From assembly GCA_022606425.2 (NCBI GenBank), contig JAHDVF020001599.1:186001-250000 (forward strand): 64,000 nucleotides of DNA, read 5' to 3'. Positions 54,518-63,004 of this stretch are shown here, piece by piece (the first letter of the stretch is position 1; every line of letters begins with the position of its first letter). Origin of the DNA: Lepidostoma basale. Its lineage: Eukaryota > Arthropoda > Insecta > Trichoptera > Lepidostomatidae. A program made the position numbers and the translations under genes. The notes under the pieces are model-generated. The model was not told the DNA's origin. It was given only the letters and a program-made list of their open reading frames with translations, and did not search any database.

Positions 54518-54840
54518 TCATTTATTGTTTCCTGAATAAAAATGTTAAACTCCATAATCTAATACGAATGAAAACTTTTGTTTTCTAGAAGTTTTGGAAA
54601 TGACAGGTTTAGCCTTTTTAAGTCAGTATCAAATAAAATAAGTAGTTATAAAACACCAACAATAACAGCAATTACAATATTTGATAATGCCTTAATAAGG
54701 CGAAATATGTCATTTCCATAAAACATAATAACATATATTTACACATGAAGATGAAGGTATCCTCCGAAAAATGTCGTGTCTTTTTAAATATTTTGTGGAT
54801 TATTAACAATGTTATTGTCAATTTCCAAAGTGTAAATCAA
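54518..54840. repeat. HH2 foldback followed by HH3 arm
   Basis: HH2 54518-54728 has arms with TTGATAATGCCTTAATAAGG and CGAAATATGTC. At 54729 it gives way to an HH3 arm: ATGAAGA, T, GAAGGTATCCTCC, GAAAAATGTC. Confidence 0.7.
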
Positions 54841-55074
54841 GTAAACTGTGAAATAAAAATAGGCAATAAGTATCAAACCAAAAAATAAGTATGCAGTTTC
54901 TTTCTTTATGACACATTTAATAAAACACCATTCTTTTTTTGGTACTTACAGCCAATTTCACTTCAACAAATTAAGTGAAGTATACTTTATAATTATAATT
55001 ATATTTATAATTATACAAGAATAATAAAAAAATAAATATGAAGTTATGTTCTTCCATGTTTAAACCAATTTTTA

Positions 55075-55350
55075 ATAAAAAAATATTAAAAAACACGACA
55101 TGTTACAGAGGATACCTCCATCTTCAGGTGTAAAAATATAAAAAAAACTAAACAAAGAAAAACTAATAAAAAACTCATTTAAAATTCGATACAAAAATTC
55201 AAAATTAAAAATTAAGTTGGGCTTTTTGTAGGCTGTGTACTTACTAAGAATTATTTTTTAACAGTAAATTAATAAATAACATTAAATATTTATAATTCAT
55301 GATGATAATACAATTAAGAAAAAACATACATTTGAAAATATATTATATAA
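55075..55350 (-). repeat. HH3 single arm with long body
   Basis: Minus core: CTGAAGA, T, GGAGGTATCCTCT, GTAACATGTC. The body matches 31775-31930 and 53820-53985. Confidence 0.7.
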
Positions 55351-55354
55351 TTTA

Positions 55355-55756
55355 TATAGAAATTGATAAATGATTAATTTGGATATGGTTGGGAATGGGA
55401 GCTTGGGAAGCTCCTCATTTTTTTTAACTTAGTGCCTATTTCACTTCAACCATTGAGGTATACAAAGCAAAGAAGTCAATATACTGTATTTTTTGTACAA
55501 ATCCTCCCATTTTATTTCCGAAATTTCGGCACAAATACAACACGCCCCTTGACGTTTTTCTTTATTGTGCCATTTTAATATGCGCGGATTTTTTAATCTT
55601 CATATTTCAATCAGACTCCACACGCTCTACGGCCTGGTTTGAGTTTGGAGGAGGGATTAATTATTTCTATAGGGACGGGGGAAGCGATTATACTTTTCGC
55701 ATTGATCTTTCAAACATAAACATTCAGCAAAGTTCAATCATGAAATTATTTTCATA
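55355..55756. other. Unassigned
   Basis: No feature recognised. Confidence 0.35.
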
Positions 55757-56535
55757 TTGTTATACGTTAATAGAGTAAAGTTGTGGAAAATATTGTCTGA
55801 ATATGGAAAAAGTACAAAACTGATCACGGCAATAAAGTCGCTATACACGGAAAGCACTGCTAGTGTCAGAGTAAATGGAGATCTTACAGCCTGGTTTGAT
55901 ATCAATAAAGGTGTCAAACAGGGTTGCGTAATGTCGCCGTGGTTATTTAATCTGTATATGGATAAATGTATGAAAGAGCTGAAAGGGTTGGATGTAGGTG
56001 CCAAAATGAGCGGAGTGTCAGTAAGCTGTCTCTTGTATGCGGATGACGCTGTCTTACTTGCAGACAACGAGTATGAACTACAAGTCCTGGCGAATTGTAT
56101 GTATGAGGTATGCATGAGAAATGATCCGATGATGAATGTTAATAAGTCCAAGGTAATGATTTTTGAAAAGGAAGAAACCATGACAGTCTGCAACATTAGC
56201 GTGAATGGTGAAAATTTGGACCAAGTAGTTGATTTCGTGTATTTAGGTAGTATGTTTACAAGAGATGGGCGAGTGGAGAGAGATATTGAAAGAAGGGTTG
56301 GGGTAGGCAACAACGCGAATGGTGCATTTAAAGTTGTCATCGCAAACAAAAACCTATCCAAAAAAGCTAGAATGGCAGTTCACAATGGTGTTCTTCTACC
56401 GACCCTTATGTATGGAAGCGAAGCATGGAACTGGCAAAGGAAGGATGAAAATAGAATAAATTCAGTAGAAATGAGATCTCTTAGACGAATGTGTGAATAC
56501 TCTGTGTATGATAGAGCGTCGAATGAAAATATAAA
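55757..56535 (+). pseudogene. RTE-A reverse transcriptase, palm with YADD
   Basis: The best RT-domain copy: about 260 open codons starting in a truncated frame (no ATG). Motifs in order: VNRVKLWKILSEYG, SLYTESTASVRVNGDLTAWF, KGVKQGCVMSPWLFNLYMD (RT motif with GVKQGC), LLYADDAVLLADN (catalytic YADD at 56036-56047), NVNKSKVMIFEKEE, DFVYLGSMFTRDGRVERDIE, LMYGSEAWNW. The family's endonuclease and fingers are missing. At 56536 it changes abruptly to an inverted fragment. Confidence 0.88.
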
Positions 56536-56715
56536 AAAGAATGGACTGCCACACTTTTCTTTCCTGACATATTTCTCTCGCTTCCTCAACATTCATACAT
56601 CGTGTCATGCACGCGCGTTGATTTCTCTGACTCCTCACATGGCCGACATTCAATTTTTTTAGATTCTTTCTTATTCCATTCTTTCTTATATTTTCATTCG
56701 ACACTCTATCATATC
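56536..56715 (-). pseudogene. RTE-A fragment inverted against the RT piece
   Basis: Minus-strand SNENIRKNGIRK, NVGHVRSQRNQRACMTRCMN, VEEAREICQERKVWQSILF. It continues the same family in opposite orientation without a tail. Confidence 0.78.
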
Positions 56716-56826
56716 AGATTCCTTCTTCATAATAATGAGCTATTTTCTGCTCACATTGAAGATTGTAAAAATAATTTCTAATATCATTGATTTCAATCCT
56801 TGGTAGAAAGTAGTCTTTAAAAAAAG
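56716..56826 (+). repeat. tRNA-derived SINE, 5'-truncated copy 4
   Basis: CAGATTCCTTCTTCATAATA, ATGAGCTATTTTCTGCTCAC and TTCTAATATCATTGATTTCA match the SINE body; the tRNA head is missing. Confidence 0.75.
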
Positions 56827-56829
56827 GAG

Positions 56830-57236
56830 TATAAAACTATCCTGGTACACAAGTAAGAAGAAAATCCGTAATGAGTTCTCAATAAGAAATTTTCATACAT
56901 TTTTCTCATATCTAAAGCATATTTTTCTTTTAAAAATATATAAGGGAATTTCTCAAGGACCTCTCGAGAAAAAACGGAATATTTAACCTTATCCCAAAGA
57001 GATAGTATTTATCGAGTGTCACGACTTTTATCGGGCATTATCGATTCTATCTTGAGGTAAATGATCGAGAAAATTCGAAAAAACCTTCAACCTTTTACTT
57101 TGTGGAATCAGTCACCGAATCTGTATCAAAGAAGGTAAGCTTAACTAAGTTGTTACTCGAAAAGCAGTTTCTAGTATGCAGGTGTACATTGGGGCTCCAT
57201 GATATATGATACAATAAGTTGTTTACAATTGTGAAA
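56830..57236. other. Unassigned
   Basis: No feature recognised. Confidence 0.35.
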
Positions 57237-57345
57237 CTAACTTACTAACCATCGCGCCGTCTCCTCTAAAGGGTAGGCAGAATTAATGAACTACCACATA
57301 TTTATTTCTTGACATAACTTATCTCAGAAATAACTTCACTTCTTT

Positions 57346-57715
57346 CAGCTGATTGGCGGCCGTATACAGAACTCGGATGTCCTGAGTGATGTAGGTCTAT
57401 TTGTCCCTGATAATTACCTTCGTCAAAGACAGCACAGATTGTTTTATTTACCACGCTGCAGAACCAACCCGCCAATGGTTATACCTGTAGGTAGGGCAAT
57501 CTTATTGCTTAATAGGATCGCCTCGGAGGTCGACATATTTCGTGATAGTGTGAGTTGCCTCAGGGATGCAATATCAATGTTATGATTCTTTTTTATTCTT
57601 AAGCTTAATTTTTATTTTTTTAATGCTTCTCTTTTTATAATGTAATTGCAAACGATTTGGAATTGTATGTCTGTAATGTTTGTGATTTTTATCAAAATAA
57701 ATTAAATGAAAAAAA
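57346..57715 (+). pseudogene. JK carboxyl end inserted in RTE-A
   Basis: RIQNSDVLSDVGLFVPDNYL, RQRQHRLFYLPRCRTNPPMV, IPVGRAILLLNRIASEVDIF, RDSVSCLRDA and stop near 57583. The 3' UTR ends AAATAAATTAAATG. TCACTTC lies on both sides (near 57348 and 57729), a possible 7-bp duplication. Confidence 0.8.
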
Positions 57716-58034
57716 AATTAAATTGAAATCTCACTTCCTCATCGTGTCATGCACGCTCTTCGATTTCGTCGACTCCTCTCGTGGCCGAAATTAAATTTAT
57801 TGAAATATTTGATCGTGCCACGTTTTCCTAGGTCTTTCTCTAATTCTTGTTCTAATCCATTCACATCGTTATCATATACTTTTTTTTACCATTCTTTCCA
57901 TGTGTCAAAATCATCTTAATGTTCCTTTCATTATGTTTTTCATAACACTTTCATTCGCACCGCATTCACATATAATATTTTCATTCGATAATCTACCATA
58001 CACAGTTTTTCCACACTATTACATTCGTCTAAGA

Positions 58035-58539
58035 CAGTGATTTTTAACCATATTGAAAGAATCGCCCCTTTACCACAGTAAAATTATCCAACCCCCCCTT
58101 CCCCCCACAAACAAAAACGTTATTTAATATTTACGCTTTTCTCTAAGCAGGTATGCAATGGATTTCCTACTATTAATAATAAAGCCTCGTACGGTACAAA
58201 ATTTGTCCTTTATCAAAGAAATCATAGGTGATATAATGAACCTTTTTGAATGAGCTTTTATTTTATATGAAGAACATGATATTGAGAAATTTGCCCAAGT
58301 CAAACATTTTGCCTTTTTAAAGTGTAGTTTATTTAACAGAACTTATAAATCAAAGCTTCTCAAGAATGTATAAAAGTGTATAAGTTTGCATAGCTCGTGA
58401 ATGAGCTTATTTTTCCAAATCGACGCAATGCCCACTCGAACTTCTACAGCGCCCCCTAAACGCTAAAAATTTAAAAACGCCCCGCCAGACCTCTAAAACG
58501 CGCACATAGGGGCGCTGACGCCCCGGTTAAGAATAATTG
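58035..58539. mobile_element. Non-autonomous hAT-like element, 505 bp
   Basis: Ends CAGTGATTTTTAACC and (inverted) CAATTATTCTTAACC, 11 of 15 matching, followed by C/G-rich subterminal stretches (near 58075-58110 and 58480-58525). It is flanked by the perfect 8-bp duplication GTCTAAGA (58027-58034 and 58540-58547) within RTE-A. No transposase. Confidence 0.88.
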
Positions 58540-58616
58540 GTCTAAGAGATCTCATTTTTACTGCATTTATTTTACTTTCATCTTTTTTTGTCTGTTCCAT
58601 GCTTTGCTTCCATACA

Positions 58617-58740
58617 TACGGTTGGTTCAATAAAACAAAATATATTGATGTAAAAACACGAGTTATATAAATTATTTTTAATAAACACACCACAAATTAA
58701 GTACTCTAGACGAAAGTTTAATAAAAGTCATATTCCGACG
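58617..58740 (+). repeat. HH6 3' part
   Basis: ACGGTTGGTTCAATAAAAC then the body ACACCACAAATTAAGTACTC. The hammerhead core is missing upstream. Confidence 0.6.
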
Positions 58741-59105
58741 CAAATAATGTGACAGTTGTCTGTAGATGGACTTGATTAACCCGGTGAAGTGTGAAATTCA
58801 CCCCCAGTGACTGATACGTGTAACTAGTACGTATACTTCGCGCTTGAGTACTGAAGGGGGTATACTTCATTCCCTCGCGCTCGTCCCGAATGTAACTAAA
58901 ACCAATTATTCAGGCTGCATTCTAACCTCTCAGCCAATCTTACAATCGTTTTAATAGTTAATATTTTCATGGAATATGCATAAGACAGAAATGAAAGTGT
59001 TAATAAGGGATTTGATTTGATTTATACGAATGTAAATAAAATTTCAAGATATATTTATCCAATATTCTTAAAAATCATTTTAATTTATTGTTTTTTGAAC
59101 GATTA
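58741..59105. other. Unassigned; JK-like tail at 59008
   Basis: A short GGGATTTGATTTGATTTATA patch may be an isolated JK tail. 58780-58900 is GC-richer and unexplained. Confidence 0.35.
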
Positions 59106-59159
59106 TATTAAGTATTTCTTCTATATTCGCCATTACTTTGTGTTGCGGATTCATATTTG

Positions 59160-59610
59160 AATTCTAAAGATAGAAATATAGTTTCTAAAGATCTTCCGTT
59201 AGACATTAGACCCGCGTTCTATACCAATAATAATCTAGGTAAATTGTTAATAAATAATAAAGACAAAGAAGACAAACTAATCCAATCGGGAGTATACAAA
59301 CTTAAATGCGACGATTGCCCATCTTATTAAATAGGAAAAACAACGCGTAACATTAATTTAAGAATGAAGGAGCACATTAGGTGTCTCTCAAATAAATTTT
59401 TTTCCGAATTCGCGAATCATCTCATAGAAAAAGATCACTACTTCGATAAAAATAACGGCGTTGAAGTTTTGCATATCAGTAATAGAAAAGTAACATAACC
59501 TTGAAATCCTAGAAATAAAAAAGTCTATAAAAAATAAAGAAGAAATTATAAATAATCAAATTAATTTAACTTCCAGTCCGATACTAGATTTATTTCCCCT
59601 GTCCCATTAT
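59160..59610 (+). pseudogene. Penelope-like GIY-YIG endonuclease domain, decayed
   Basis: Frame: SKDLPLDIRPAFYTNNNLGK, DKLIQSGVYKLKCDDCPSY, in-frame stop, IGKTTRNINLRMKEHIR, FANHLIEKDH, VEVLHI, then after a frameshift near 59500 LEILEIKKSIKNKEE and LDLFPLSHYSG, stop. GVY...YIG(K), the CxxC pair just after GVY, R..EH and the late E are the family's conserved positions. The stop falls between the two halves of GIY...YIG. The RT domain is missing upstream. Confidence 0.82.
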
Positions 59611-59728
59611 TCCGGCTAAAATGTAATTAACACTATTTCTTGGAACCATCCCCACTCCTCCTTTACCGTTTTAATTTTATTTAGTATATAAGTAACGATT
59701 TTGTCTCATTTAGCTGTTAAAATTTGTA

Positions 59729-59770
59729 CACACTGAAGAAGGGGCTTCTGTGTCCCGAAACATGTCTGTG
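59729..59770 (+). ncRNA. Hammerhead ribozyme candidate, HH5
   Basis: CACA (59729-59732), CTGAAGA (59733-59739), A, GGG...CCC hairpin with a ten-base loop, GAA, ACATGT, C at 59766 (cleavage), TGTG (59767-59770). Stem I CACA/TGTG has four pairs; stem II is short (three to four pairs). Core canonical except the extra A. It lies 120 bp after the Penelope-like frame ends, the expected location. Confidence 0.7.
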
Positions 59771-59825
59771 AAAAGTGTAATAAAGTGTTGTGATACAAAG
59801 TTATCAAAAAGTAATTCTGATTATA

Positions 59826-59975
59826 TTAAGCTCTATATTAAATAATTAATCTGAATAAAAACTTCTGCTCTATAGAAGTTAATTATGTTTATGGCGTGTT
59901 TAATCTTGTTATATCATCAAACATTTGTCATTCGAATAAAATATAATAAAACTTCTAGAAAACAGATTTTGAGGG
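59826..59975. repeat. HH2 foldback, compact
   Basis: TAAATAATTAATCTGAATAA, ATAGAAGTTAATTATG, then CATTCGAATAAAATATAATA and AAACTTCTAGAAAAC. The core is mostly gone. Confidence 0.6.
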
Positions 59976-60122
59976 CAACAAAGCTTCAGTTTCTCCATTG
60001 TTCATAGAAATTTCTGTATCATCATTATTATTAATATCCTGTCGTGGCAAATTTTCGTTTAAAAACCTATGCAACAAGATTCTCTTTTCAGACGTCTGTG
60101 TATGTTGATACCTGTTGGACAT
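59955..60122 (-). CDS. Small ORF of 55 codons ending in an HH2 arm
   Basis: Starts MSNRYQHTQTSEKRILLHRF, then NENLPRQDINNNDDTEISMN. The stop TAG is supplied by the HH2 TCTAGAAG motif. The acidic/asparagine-rich composition looks protein-like. No family recognised; it may be an exon or element frame truncated by HH2. Confidence 0.25.
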   Translation of the reverse strand: MSNRYQHTQTSEKRILLHRFLNENLPRQDINNNDDTEISMNNGETEALLPSKSVF

Positions 60123-60124
60123 AA

Positions 60125-60738
60125 TTATGCATGTTCAATTTCCTAATAAACAATACTTAAAAAAAATAATAATAATTGATTGTTTTCTTTTAAACCCCGA
60201 TGAAACTTAATCCACTCTTGAATATGTTTTCTCTCCCTTAACAATAATTCATGTCTGAACGGGTTATTAATAAGAAAATGATGATGATTCACAGTACTAA
60301 AATCAGATATTTTTATTAGATTTTAAACAGAGTAAATAAATGTCTGAAGTATGTATTTGCATACTAACGAAGTCTATATAGATTTCTATTCACTAAATAT
60401 CGTATTCATATCCGCGTTAAAATCATTAATAATGCAATTTTTACGGCAGTAAACGTTTTATGGGGTCGTTTTCAAAATTGCCGAGAAATGGATTCATAAT
60501 AGTCATAAAAATTACAATAAAACATCGCCCCTTACGACTTAATTTCAAAATAAAGGTGTAACAGCTGTTACAATAATGCTTGGTGCGATAAAGTGAACAT
60601 ATAAAACGAACGGTTTGGAAACCCCTATTAGATTGTACCGAAGAGTAAGAAGAACTTAAACATGGAAAATATTTTTGTTTAGTATGGTTTAATAACACGT
60701 AATCACATAATATGTTAATTTTGATACTGTGTTTATTT
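60125..60738. other. Unassigned
   Basis: The 109-codon minus frame at 60441-60770 lacks recognisable features and overlaps the JK fragment. Confidence 0.3.
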
Positions 60739-60739
60739 T

Positions 60740-60895
60740 CTAGGCTTACAAATGCCATAACCGACATCATGGAGGGTATCCATCTCTATATTCTGAATCA
60801 TTATCTTCGACAGCGTCAGCACAGAGTGTTTTAACTTCCGACATGCAGAACCTACCTACCTCTGGTGATGCCGTTGGTGAGACTAACTGTTGAAT
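60740..60895 (+). pseudogene. JK fragment cut by the gypsy-like LTR
   Basis: NHYLRQRQHRVF, TCRTYLPLVMPLVRLTVE equivalents across frames. It ends at TGTTGAAT where the LTR starts. By the family pattern the sequence should resume after the element, outside the window. Confidence 0.7.
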
Positions 60896-61931
60896 TGTAA
60901 CGTAAGTTACTATTTCTTATTTATTTTCGGTTATCTTAATATTCAGTGTTTAGCTCTAGACCCCATTCAAACCCCTAGTTCCCGTTTTTACCACCAGAGT
61001 GCTACTTTAAACTCTTGTTCCCGCGCGCTTCTCGGATTTGGCGCTAAATTCACCCCGATGTGTGCGCCCTCTGCAGTTCACTCTCAGCCCCTTCTGCGCA
61101 ACCCATTCTGCGCAGCCGATTCGGCCCGACTTCACTTCGCTTGGAGCTGTCAACTTCGCGGCATCGATTGGAGGATCGCCGTTTCGACCCGCGATTTTCC
61201 CGATGGGATAATCCGTTTTCATCTAGCCTCATCCGCCATGGAATAACTTCGAGCAAGGTATTTGCGGTACTTGCCATCGTGCCCATAAAATCTGTGGCAT
61301 TATTTCAGGTTTTCCGCCAACTTGTCCTGCGCTATGGCGATGCCAAAAGTGCATATCCGCTCCCAGGCCGTTTGTCAAGCCCGACCTTGCTGCGGTTGAT
61401 TCCCTCCGCCACGGTCCGAGCCATCCTCTGCTCCCGAAATTGCCGCCCACGTGTTGTCGCACATCATGCCCCGACAACGTGGTTGACCTCACCACCATGC
61501 GGAACTGCGAGGACCACTTCACGCCGCTTCAGACAGCACCAACAGGTTAGGGAACCTCGTGTCTGCCAGGTGACGCTCCACATATTGATTTGCTGACCCA
61601 CCATCTTCTGGTCAGCGTCGCTGATAACGTCTACGGACGACGTCGCCGGTCGATGTCCTGACGAGCACGCCGTCGAGGAATCGCCGCAAACAGCCTCTTC
61701 ATTATTTCACCATGTGCCTCTTTTTTTTTATACGTACGTCATCTCTAGCCCCTAGATAACTATTGTAACTATTTTTTTGTGTAATAATAAACCCTCATGT
61801 ATTCCGTCATATGTATTTATTTACACCTTTCCCTATTCGAATGACAAACAGCCGGAAAGTATCTCACGAGAAAACCGGAGATCTAAGGGCCCGCTCTCTG
61901 CGCTAGCCGAGGTAGGGAGAGACACATTACA
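60896..61931 (+). repeat. 5' LTR of Ty3/gypsy-like element
   Basis: 1,036 bp, starting TGTAACGT and ending ACATTACA, an 8-bp imperfect inverted repeat with TG...CA ends. An AATAAA signal lies at 61786-61791. The primer site follows after one base. The related solo LTR at 47357-48282 confirms both ends. Open frames inside the LTR (for example 61060-61596) are judged incidental. Confidence 0.87.
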
Positions 61932-61932
61932 C

Positions 61933-61950
61933 TGGCGCCCAAACGTGTGG
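61933..61950 (+). other. Primer binding site, tRNA-Lys-like
   Basis: TGGCGCCCAAACGTGTGG resembles the complement of insect tRNA-Lys 3' ends (TGGCGCCCAACGTGGGG), with one inserted A and one further change. It lies one base after the LTR. Confidence 0.75.
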
Positions 61951-62059
61951 CGTTCTGGCGTTGTCATTCGATGAAGGACTTGTGTGGGCTAAACATATGT
62001 CGTATATTGATTGTTAACTGTTTATTGTCGAATTGGTAGTTTGTAATTAATTGTTTATA

Positions 62060-63004
62060 ATGGAACAAATAGTAAATGTTCCCGGGGCCCATTTCAAAAC
62101 CCTTTGCAAGGCGTTGAAGGATCGCGGAATATTGCCAAAGAATACCCTCGTGGAAGTCCGTGTTCAGGCTGAGGAATTCAACGCACGGACGAGTGATGTC
62201 GTTCCACTCACCATACCCCCCACCGTCGCTGACCTGCCGACCTCCGCCCCCCTTTCAATCGTGTCCTCTTCATCGGTTTCTCTAACACGACCCCCTGTAG
62301 AGCTTCAGCCCTTGAATGTTGATTTCGCATCGTGGCCTGTGCAACATTTCACCGGCGCGGAAGATGTGCGCGAATTTTTCACCCGTCTAGAAGAAATCGC
62401 CAAATCTAGACGCTTCGACTCCCAATTGTTGCCATCTGTACTTCCCGAATTCCTCAAAGGCCGCGCTCTGACACACTATAGAGCGTATTGTACGACCTCC
62501 AGTGACTGGTTGCTCCTTAAGTCACAGTTCCTGCAGCGTTTCGAGGATGACGATTATGTCATCTCAAAGAAGCTGGAGATATGGTCCTCGCGCCAGTCTC
62601 AAAATGAATTAGCGGCAGACTACTTCGCCCGGGTAGTGAGCACCAATAATACCATTGGGGAGGACGGTCTCTCTGACCAGGAGATCCTCAAGGTATTAAG
62701 GAAGGGACTTTCGCCCAAATTAGCCCCCGTAATAATTTCAGCCAACTTCTCCTCCGTCGTGGAACTGGAGAGAGCATGCCAGACCTACGAAAGATTGATT
62801 GGTGCGTCGGACCACCCCAGCCGCTCTGAACCTAAATCCGGCCCCTACGTCCAGAAATCCCTAGCTGCCGTTCGTGAGCCTCCCAAGATCCCCCTAAGAT
62901 GTTTCTCCTGCAAAAACCTGGGCCATATCGCCAAGAATTGCAGAAAAAAAAACCTTCCTGACACCTCTAGACCACCCCCCAGTTTTTTCGCAACAAAAAA
63001 CTAG
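62060..63004 (+). CDS. gag: Gag polyprotein of Ty3/gypsy-like element
   Basis: 314 codons from ATG 62060. An upstream TTG at 62051 is in frame but unlikely as a eukaryotic start. It provides the capsid and nucleocapsid that package element RNA in cytoplasmic particles. Residues about 90-255 form the retrotransposon Gag capsid-like region (PVQHFTGAEDVREFFTRLEE, FLKGRALTHY, FLQRFEDDDY, LRKGLSP, YERLI). Residues 281-294 are a CCHC zinc knuckle, CFSCKNLGHIAKNC, followed by basic KKK. A Pro/Ser/Thr-rich linker lies at about 40-80. The frame is intact to TAG. The neighbouring pol frame overlaps in -1. The GC content and intact frame contrast with the decayed surroundings and suggest a young element. 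Confidence 0.9.
   Translation: MEQIVNVPGAHFKTLCKALKDRGILPKNTLVEVRVQAEEFNARTSDVVPLTIPPTVADLPTSAPLSIVSSSSVSLTRPPVELQPLNVDFASWPVQHFTGAEDVREFFTRLEEIAKSRRFDSQLLPSVLPEFLKGRALTHYRAYCTTSSDWLLLKSQFLQRFEDDDYVISKKLEIWSSRQSQNELAADYFARVVSTNNTIGEDGLSDQEILKVLRKGLSPKLAPVIISANFSSVVELERACQTYERLIGASDHPSRSEPKSGPYVQKSLAAVREPPKIPLRCFSCKNLGHIAKNCRKKNLPDTSRPPPSFFATKN

Larger units (their letters stand above)
57237..58616 (-). pseudogene. RTE-A copy hosting JK and hAT insertions
   Basis: Pieces at 57237-57345 (3' tip with ACTTACTAACCATCGCGCC), 57720-58034 and 58540-58616 are collinear with 2359-2840. JK and a hAT-like element split it. The part beyond 58616 is replaced by HH6 sequence. Confidence 0.82.
59106..59825 (+). 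mobile_element. Penelope-like element 3' part (HH5)
   Basis: Begins with the motif TTCTTCTATATTCGCC...TGTTGCGGATTCA, carries the GIY-YIG remnant (59160-59610), about 110 bp of UTR, the HH5 hammerhead (59729-59770) and AATAAAG at 59780. The order endonuclease, UTR, hammerhead is that of Penelope-like elements with hammerheads in their terminal repeats. Confidence 0.75.

Noticed and set aside
61060..61596. 178-codon open frame before gag.
   Set aside because: It lies wholly inside the LTR, shows no protein features and is not kept in the solo LTR.
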